DNA of 9,435 nucleotides. Origin: Ignavibacteriales bacterium (GTDB taxonomy: Bacteria; Bacteroidota; Ignavibacteria; Ignavibacteriales; Melioribacteraceae). Shown here piece after piece: positions 7,054 to 9,435 of the stretch. The translations under genes and the position numbers were made by a program. Below the pieces are notes generated by a model that had not been told where the DNA came from, searched no databases, and saw nothing but the letters and a program-made list of their open reading frames with translations. The stretch spans positions 1 through 9,435 of the forward strand of contig JAGVBL010000396.1 of the NCBI GenBank assembly GCA_020059785.1, read 5' to 3'. Positions within the stretch are counted from its first letter, which is position 1; every line of letters starts with the position of its first letter.

Positions 7054-7308
7054 GTGCAAGTAAAAGGGATCAATAACAACGTTTTTTCACAAACTCCTTC
7101 AAAAGTCGATAAACCCGGCTCGGCTGGTTCATCTGGCAAAAAGGACAGGATCGAAATCTCCTCCCAGGCAAGAGACATTGCAAAGTCCGAACTCGGTTCA
7201 CAAAGACTTGAAGAGATCAAGCAGAAGCTAAACAACAAATTTTATGATACTGAAGAAGTTCTTTCTAAAGTAGCAGATGCTATTCTTAAAGAATTAGATA
7301 AAGAATAA
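7054..7308 (+). CDS. flgM: FlgM-type anti-sigma-28 factor
   Basis: An 84-aa protein with the FlgM pattern: a disordered, polar N-terminus (1-30), the motif DRIEISSQARDIAKSE at 31-46, and a C-terminal helical segment RLEEIKQKL..KFYDTEEVLSKVADAIL that corresponds to the sigma-28-binding half. FlgM binds FliA until the hook is complete and is then exported, releasing late gene expression. The start is GTG at 7054, supported by AGGTGA at 7044-7049 four bases upstream; no ATG lies near the conserved part. It is the last gene of the fliS-fliD cluster and has a likely FliA promoter of its own inside the preceding gene, which would give negative feedback. A 14-bp hairpin follows. Identity is well supported by motif and context, although these proteins are short and divergent. 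Confidence 0.88.
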   Translation: MQVKGINNNVFSQTPSKVDKPGSAGSSGKKDRIEISSQARDIAKSELGSQRLEEIKQKLNNKFYDTEEVLSKVADAILKELDKE

Positions 7309-7336
7309 TCTTATTGCTATAAATAGATTAACAAAA

Positions 7337-7369
7337 TATGGGTAGGTAAACAGTCTTTATCTGCCCGTA
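7337..7369 (+). terminator. Long hairpin after flgM, probable terminator
   Basis: Fourteen bases (7337-7350) pair with 7356-7369 around the loop CAGTC; the central GGGTAG/CTGCCC is the strongest part and three pairs are G-U. It starts 28 bases after the flgM stop. The following bases are T-rich (ATTTGTACTTTCTTTTT) but not a clean U tract, so termination may be partial, or the hairpin may protect the mRNA 3' end. Confidence 0.6.
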
Positions 7370-7441
7370 ATTTGTACTTTCTTTTTAAATCTGGCCGAAA
7401 AAGTTTTTTCAAATCAATCTCCTCTTAAAGAAAAACCTCAT

Positions 7442-7468
7442 TAAACAAAAATCGGTTTTGTTCGATAA
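7442..7468 (+). promoter_or_regulatory. Sigma-28 (FliA) promoter of cheW-mcp
   Basis: TAAA (7442-7445), exactly 15 bases, then TTCGATAA (7461-7468), six of eight matches to GCCGATAA. It lies in the 204-base gap between flgM and cheW, with an expected start site near 7475 and a leader of about 38 nt. The rest of the gap holds the flgM hairpin and the cheW ribosome site, and nothing else is recognised. Confidence 0.82.
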
Positions 7469-7512
7469 TAAAAGTGCGGTAATTACATCAATCAAAATAT
7501 GATAGGTGAGGT

Positions 7513-7995
7513 ATGACAAATAACGAAGTACAGAAAAAAGAATCCGGGCAATTACTTCAACTCGTTAGTTTTATGATAGGCGACGAAGAATTCGGAATCG
7601 ATATTTTACTTGTACAGGAAATTATAAGAATGCAGCAAGTTACAAAGGTTCCTAATTCACCTGATTTTGTTGACGGGGTTATAAATCTAAGAGGTAAAAT
7701 AATTCCGGTTATTGATCTTAGATGTAAACTCGGTATTGCCAGAAAGGAACGCGATAAAAATACAAGAATTATCGTTGTTGAAGTTCAGGGGAAGACTGTT
7801 GGATTTATTGTAGATGCCGTAACAGAAGTATTAAGAGTTCCGGAAAATATTTTTGAAGCACCTCCCGAAATTGTAACTGGTATTAATACCGAGTTCATCA
7901 AAGCTGTGGGAAAATTAGAAGACAGATTGCTAATATTAATTGACCTTGAAGTGACTCTGACTGCTAATAATGAAGTGGAGCTACTACCCGCATAG
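7513..7995 (+). CDS. cheW: Chemotaxis coupling protein CheW
   Basis: A 160-aa single-domain CheW that links chemoreceptors to the CheA kinase at the cytoplasmic face of receptor arrays. Diagnostic features are LVSFMIGDEEFGIDILLVQEI (17-37), VPNSPDFVDGVINLRGKIIPVIDLR (46-70) with the conserved N58-L59-R60-G61 and D68-L69-R70, then VGFIVDAVTEVLRV and the C-terminal LEDRLLILIDLE strand. Length is normal for the family. ATG 7513 is preceded by AGGTGAGG (7504-7511), rather close but strong. A five-codon ORF (7499-7516) spans this ribosome site and stops across the cheW start codon. It has its own sigma-28 promoter and is followed by an MCP gene 110 bases later, so the two are probably co-transcribed, with this CheW possibly serving that receptor. 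No CheA is in the window. Confidence 0.96.
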   Translation: MTNNEVQKKESGQLLQLVSFMIGDEEFGIDILLVQEIIRMQQVTKVPNSPDFVDGVINLRGKIIPVIDLRCKLGIARKERDKNTRIIVVEVQGKTVGFIVDAVTEVLRVPENIFEAPPEIVTGINTEFIKAVGKLEDRLLILIDLEVTLTANNEVELLPA

Positions 7996-8053
7996 TTATT
8001 TAATTCGTAAAACAGAGGGGGCTAAATCTGAAAATAATTCTGAGCATTATATA

Positions 8054-8067
8054 GTCGTTTTAACGAC
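8054..8067. repeat. Short inverted repeat in the cheW-mcp spacer
   Basis: GTCGTT (8054-8059) and AACGAC (8062-8067) are perfect inverted repeats two bases apart. No T run follows, so a terminator is unlikely; it could be a small operator or an mRNA processing structure. A purine-rich GAGGGGG at 8015-8021 in the same spacer resembles a ribosome site but has no ATG, GTG or TTG start at usable distance. Function unknown. Confidence 0.3.
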
Positions 8068-8105
8068 GGAAAGGAAAAAATCTAAATAAATATATTGAGG
8101 GCATT

Positions 8106-9435
8106 GTGGACCTACTAAAGTCATCCAAATCCGTTTCTAAGAAAATATCCCTTTCAGTAGCTGCCGGTTTAATTGCAGTACTTGGTTTAGTATTGATTTT
8201 TATCATCTATTATTCCCAGTCAACCAAGCTCGAAAGTGCAAAAGAAATTGCGCATGAAATTAACCAAACAATGAAATATTCAATTCTATTCTCTATGGGA
8301 GAAGGTGTTACAAATGTAGAACCTTTTGTAGAAAGAGTTAAAAAACTTGATAATGTTGCAGAAGTTCGTATTATTCCTACAAAAATCATTAACGAAGAAA
8401 AATCGGGAAGTATGAATGCCAAGGAAAAAGAGATTGGTAAAACAAAACAGGACTATTTTGCCGAAGAGGAATTCAATAACATTCCTGTATTTCACTCTAT
8501 TACTACACTTCTTGCAGATGAATCTTGTGTTAGTTGTCATGAAGGAAGTACGGGCGATGTATATGCAGTAATGAGCGTTAAATATTCTCTAGAAAAAACG
8601 AATGCAGCAATATTCAATGAAAAAATTGGTTCTCTTATTTTAATTGCCGGATTGGCACTTTTTGTCTGGTTCATGATTGTATATCTTGTAAAAAAGAATG
8701 TATTGCTGGAATTATTCCGTTATATGGAGAATATTAAGAAACTTGCACTTGGAGATGTTAGCGGAGAAATAGTTGTTAACCGTGTAGATGAATTCGGTCA
8801 ATTAGGCGACTCATTAAAAAAATTAAAGGAAAGTTTATCCGAGCAAGCCGCTACTGTTACGGAATTTTCAAAAGGAAATTTCGATGTTGAAGTTAAAATA
8901 CTATCTGATAATGATACGCTGGGTAAAGCGGTAGTAGAGATTAAGAAAAGTCTAACTTTATTATCGGATGATGCAAGCCATCTTACAGTTGCAGCACGAG
9001 ATGGTCATCTTTCAGAAAAAGTTGATACACAAAAGCATAATGGAGTATTTAAAAAAATTGTTGAAGGTTTTAGCGCAACATTTGGCTATTTAACCGCACC
9101 AATTAAAGAAGGTTCTGTTGTGCTCGGTAAATTTGCTACAGGTGACTTAACCGCAAGAGTAACAGGTGAGTATAATGGAGAACACCAATTAATAAAGAAT
9201 AGCATTAATGATTTGGGTTCGTCATTATCTTCTTTATTAAGAAATGTTAACGACGCAGTTGAAGCAACTGCAAGTGCTTCGAATCAAGTCTCTTCATCAT
9301 CGGAAGAAATGGCAGCCGGTGCACAGGAACAGAGTGCTCAAACGCACGAAATTGCAAGTGCTATTGAAGAGATGACAAAAACTATTTACGAAACAACGCG
9401 TAATGCCGGCGAAGCTTCTAAAAATGCAAAACAAT
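8106..9435 (+). CDS. Methyl-accepting chemotaxis protein with periplasmic haem-c motif and poly-HAMP (3' partial)
   Basis: The reading frame from GTG 8106 stays open to the window end (443 codons seen). GAGGG at 8097-8101 lies four bases upstream, and no ATG is in frame nearby. Layout: positive N-tail, TM1 about 14-36, periplasmic domain 37-174, TM2 about 175-195, cytoplasmic part from 196. The periplasmic domain has one C141-V-S-C144-H145 motif, the covalent haem-c attachment sequence, followed by a GDVYAVMSVKYSL strand as in redox/gas-sensing receptors and kinases. After TM2 come about four HAMP-like units: 199-244 (with DEFG at 228-231), about 245-285, 286-329 and 330-374 (GDL at 346-348). 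From 375 the methylation-helix region of the MCP signalling domain begins (SSSSEEMAAGAQEQSAQ, IEEMTKTI). The kinase-contact tip is beyond the window. It probably signals through the adjacent CheW. The MCP call is secure; ligand and haem state are inferred. Confidence 0.93.
   Translation, partial: MDLLKSSKSVSKKISLSVAAGLIAVLGLVLIFIIYYSQSTKLESAKEIAHEINQTMKYSILFSMGEGVTNVEPFVERVKKLDNVAEVRIIPTKIINEEKSGSMNAKEKEIGKTKQDYFAEEEFNNIPVFHSITTLLADESCVSCHEGSTGDVYAVMSVKYSLEKTNAAIFNEKIGSLILIAGLALFVWFMIVYLVKKNVLLELFRYMENIKKLALGDVSGEIVVNRVDEFGQLGDSLKKLKESLSEQAATVTEFSKGNFDVEVKILSDNDTLGKAVVEIKKSLTLLSDDASHLTVAARDGHLSEKVDTQKHNGVFKKIVEGFSATFGYLTAPIKEGSVVLGKFATGDLTARVTGEYNGEHQLIKNSINDLGSSLSSLLRNVNDAVEATASASNQVSSSSEEMAAGAQEQSAQTHEIASAIEEMTKTIYETTRNAGEASKNAKQ

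Noticed and set aside
7105..7112. GTCGATAA inside flgM as a FliA promoter
   Set aside because: No TAAA at the right spacing, and it lies within the coding start of flgM.
8210..8540. Two antisense frames over the MCP start
   Set aside because: The + strand frame from 8106 encodes a clear transmembrane receptor; the antisense frames have no recognisable motif.

Overview
This AT-rich window is bacterial and carries the late (class-3-like) part of a flagellar and chemotaxis locus. Every gene lies on the + strand. The gene set (flagellin, FliS, FliD, a FlgM-type anti-sigma factor, CheW, a transducer), the sigma-28 promoters and the clear Shine-Dalgarno sites with ATG/GTG starts indicate a flagellated, low-GC, Gram-negative-type bacterium. 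A c-type haem motif in the transducer suggests respiratory or redox metabolism. Overall flavour recalls flagellated Ignavibacteria/Melioribacter-like members of the Bacteroidota-Chlorobi group, but this is an impression from protein style, not a database match.

Layout. (1) 2-3581: two tightly coupled glycosyltransferase genes. The first is cut by the window edge and combines a GT4 half, a GT2 domain and TPRs; the second is GT2 plus TPRs. Lying directly upstream of flagellin, they are plausible flagellin glycosyltransferases. (2) 3582-4587: a monocistronic flagellin unit with a near-consensus sigma-28 promoter, a structured 5' leader with two CsrA-like GGA sites, a small flagellin (269 aa) and a strong intrinsic terminator. 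(3) 4608-7369: fliS, fliD, a 113-aa helical protein (candidate FliT/FlgN-like chaperone) and flgM, closely packed and ended by a 14-bp hairpin. A third sigma-28-type promoter lies inside the 113-aa gene, positioned to drive flgM. (4) 7442-9435: another sigma-28 promoter, then cheW and a methyl-accepting chemotaxis protein (MCP) cut by the window end. The MCP has a periplasmic CXXCH haem-binding motif and a run of about four HAMP-like modules.

How it works together (inference). FliA (sigma-28, not in the window) would switch on flagellin, flgM and cheW-mcp once the hook is complete. FlgM would hold FliA in check until it is exported. FliS and the small helical protein would chaperone flagellin and FliD, FliD caps the filament, the glycosyltransferases could decorate the Ser/Thr-rich flagellin, and the haem MCP with CheW would feed a redox or gas signal to the motor. 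The most interesting points are the haem-c/poly-HAMP transducer, the CsrA-like flagellin leader and the internal flgM promoter. No gene-free stretch exceeds 300 bases, and no tRNA, rRNA, CRISPR or mobile element was seen.
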